Virus record (IMG/VR): IMGVR_UViG_3300009503_000143 | Location: 1-20,130 of that record | Length of the DNA: 20,130 nt | Reading direction: 5' to 3' (one strand) | Source of the DNA: a virus | In this document: in pieces, positions 20,113 to 20,130 of the stretch | How positions within the stretch are numbered: position 1 is the stretch's first letter | How the letters are laid out: each line of letters opens with the position of its first letter | Program-made: the position numbers and the translations under genes | Notes under the pieces: model-generated | What the model was told of the DNA's origin: nothing | Database searches by the model: none | Seen by the model: the letters and a program-made list of their open reading frames with translations, nothing else

Positions 20113-20128
20113 GGGGGTAAGGACCCCC
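20113..20128. repeat. GC-rich hairpin GGGGGT/ACCCCC at the window edge
   Basis: GGGGGT (20113-20118) pairs with ACCCCC (20123-20128) over AAGG. No T-tract is visible before the sequence ends, so its role (terminator, attenuator or end-related structure) cannot be decided. Confidence 0.35.
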
Positions 20129-20130
20129 CC

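Larger units (their letters stand above)
19719..20130. promoter_or_regulatory. Non-coding control region, AT-rich left half with repeats and operators
   Basis: No open frame of ordinary gene size with a ribosome binding site is seen. The left half (about 19736-19970) is AT-rich and built of tandem and inverted repeats with TAACWGTTA palindromes and a leftward promoter candidate. The right part (about 19990-20130) returns to GC-rich sequence with hairpins and a 21-bp palindrome, but no gene is evident before the window ends. Position and content fit the regulatory start of the leftward early operon and perhaps a replication origin. Confidence 0.7.

Overview
The window is part of the genome of a tailed dsDNA phage or prophage with long-tailed (siphovirus-like) architecture. 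The evidence is a head-tail-fibre gene series in canonical order: HK97-type capsid, connector, tail terminator, tail tube, frameshifted chaperone pair, tape measure, distal tail proteins and fibres. The DNA is GC-rich, genes are densely packed with many ATGA, TAATG or TGATG stop/start overlaps, and several genes have strong AGGAGG-type ribosome binding sites. The host is therefore a bacterium with a canonical anti-Shine-Dalgarno sequence, perhaps a high-GC Firmicute or relative. The sequence alone does not name it. No integrase, terminase, lysin or polymerase lies in this window.

Region 1 (1-14167, + strand) is the late structural operon. It runs from the 3' end of the major capsid gene, through a GT-A-like glycosyltransferase gene in the head module, to the connector, tail terminator, a small GVPARDL protein and the tail tube. 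Next come the G/GT chaperone pair, which carries a clear -1 frameshift signal, and a 907-aa tape measure. Two distal tail/baseplate proteins and four receptor-binding or decoration proteins follow; these carry C1q-like, beta-helix and LamG-like domains and a remarkable 17/18-residue repeat. The operon ends with a calcineurin-like phosphoesterase and a small winged-helix-like protein.

Region 2 (14128-19718, - strand) is a leftward early operon for DNA metabolism and regulation. In transcription order it encodes a short ECF-sigma-like protein, a putative ssDNA-binding-like protein, an ERCC4/XPF-type nuclease with helix-hairpin-helix, and a Cas4/RecB-like PD-(D/E)XK nuclease with four cluster-type cysteines. 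It continues with a small basic protein, a Sak4-like RecA-fold ATPase, a ribbon-helix-helix-like protein and an XPD/DinG-type helicase with a four-cysteine Fe-S motif. The last gene converges on, and overlaps by 40 bp, the end of the late operon.

Region 3 (about 19719-20130) has no convincing gene of ordinary size. It is a control region whose left part is strikingly AT-rich for this genome. It holds a ~100-bp leader unit duplicated in tandem, a third partial inverted copy, four 9-bp TAACWGTTA palindromes, a leftward promoter candidate (TTGAAG-17-TAAAAT) abutting the operators, an orphan ribosome binding site with a two-codon ORF, and a 21-bp palindrome further right. It is the most unusual part of the window. 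It probably controls the early operon and could also be a replication origin.
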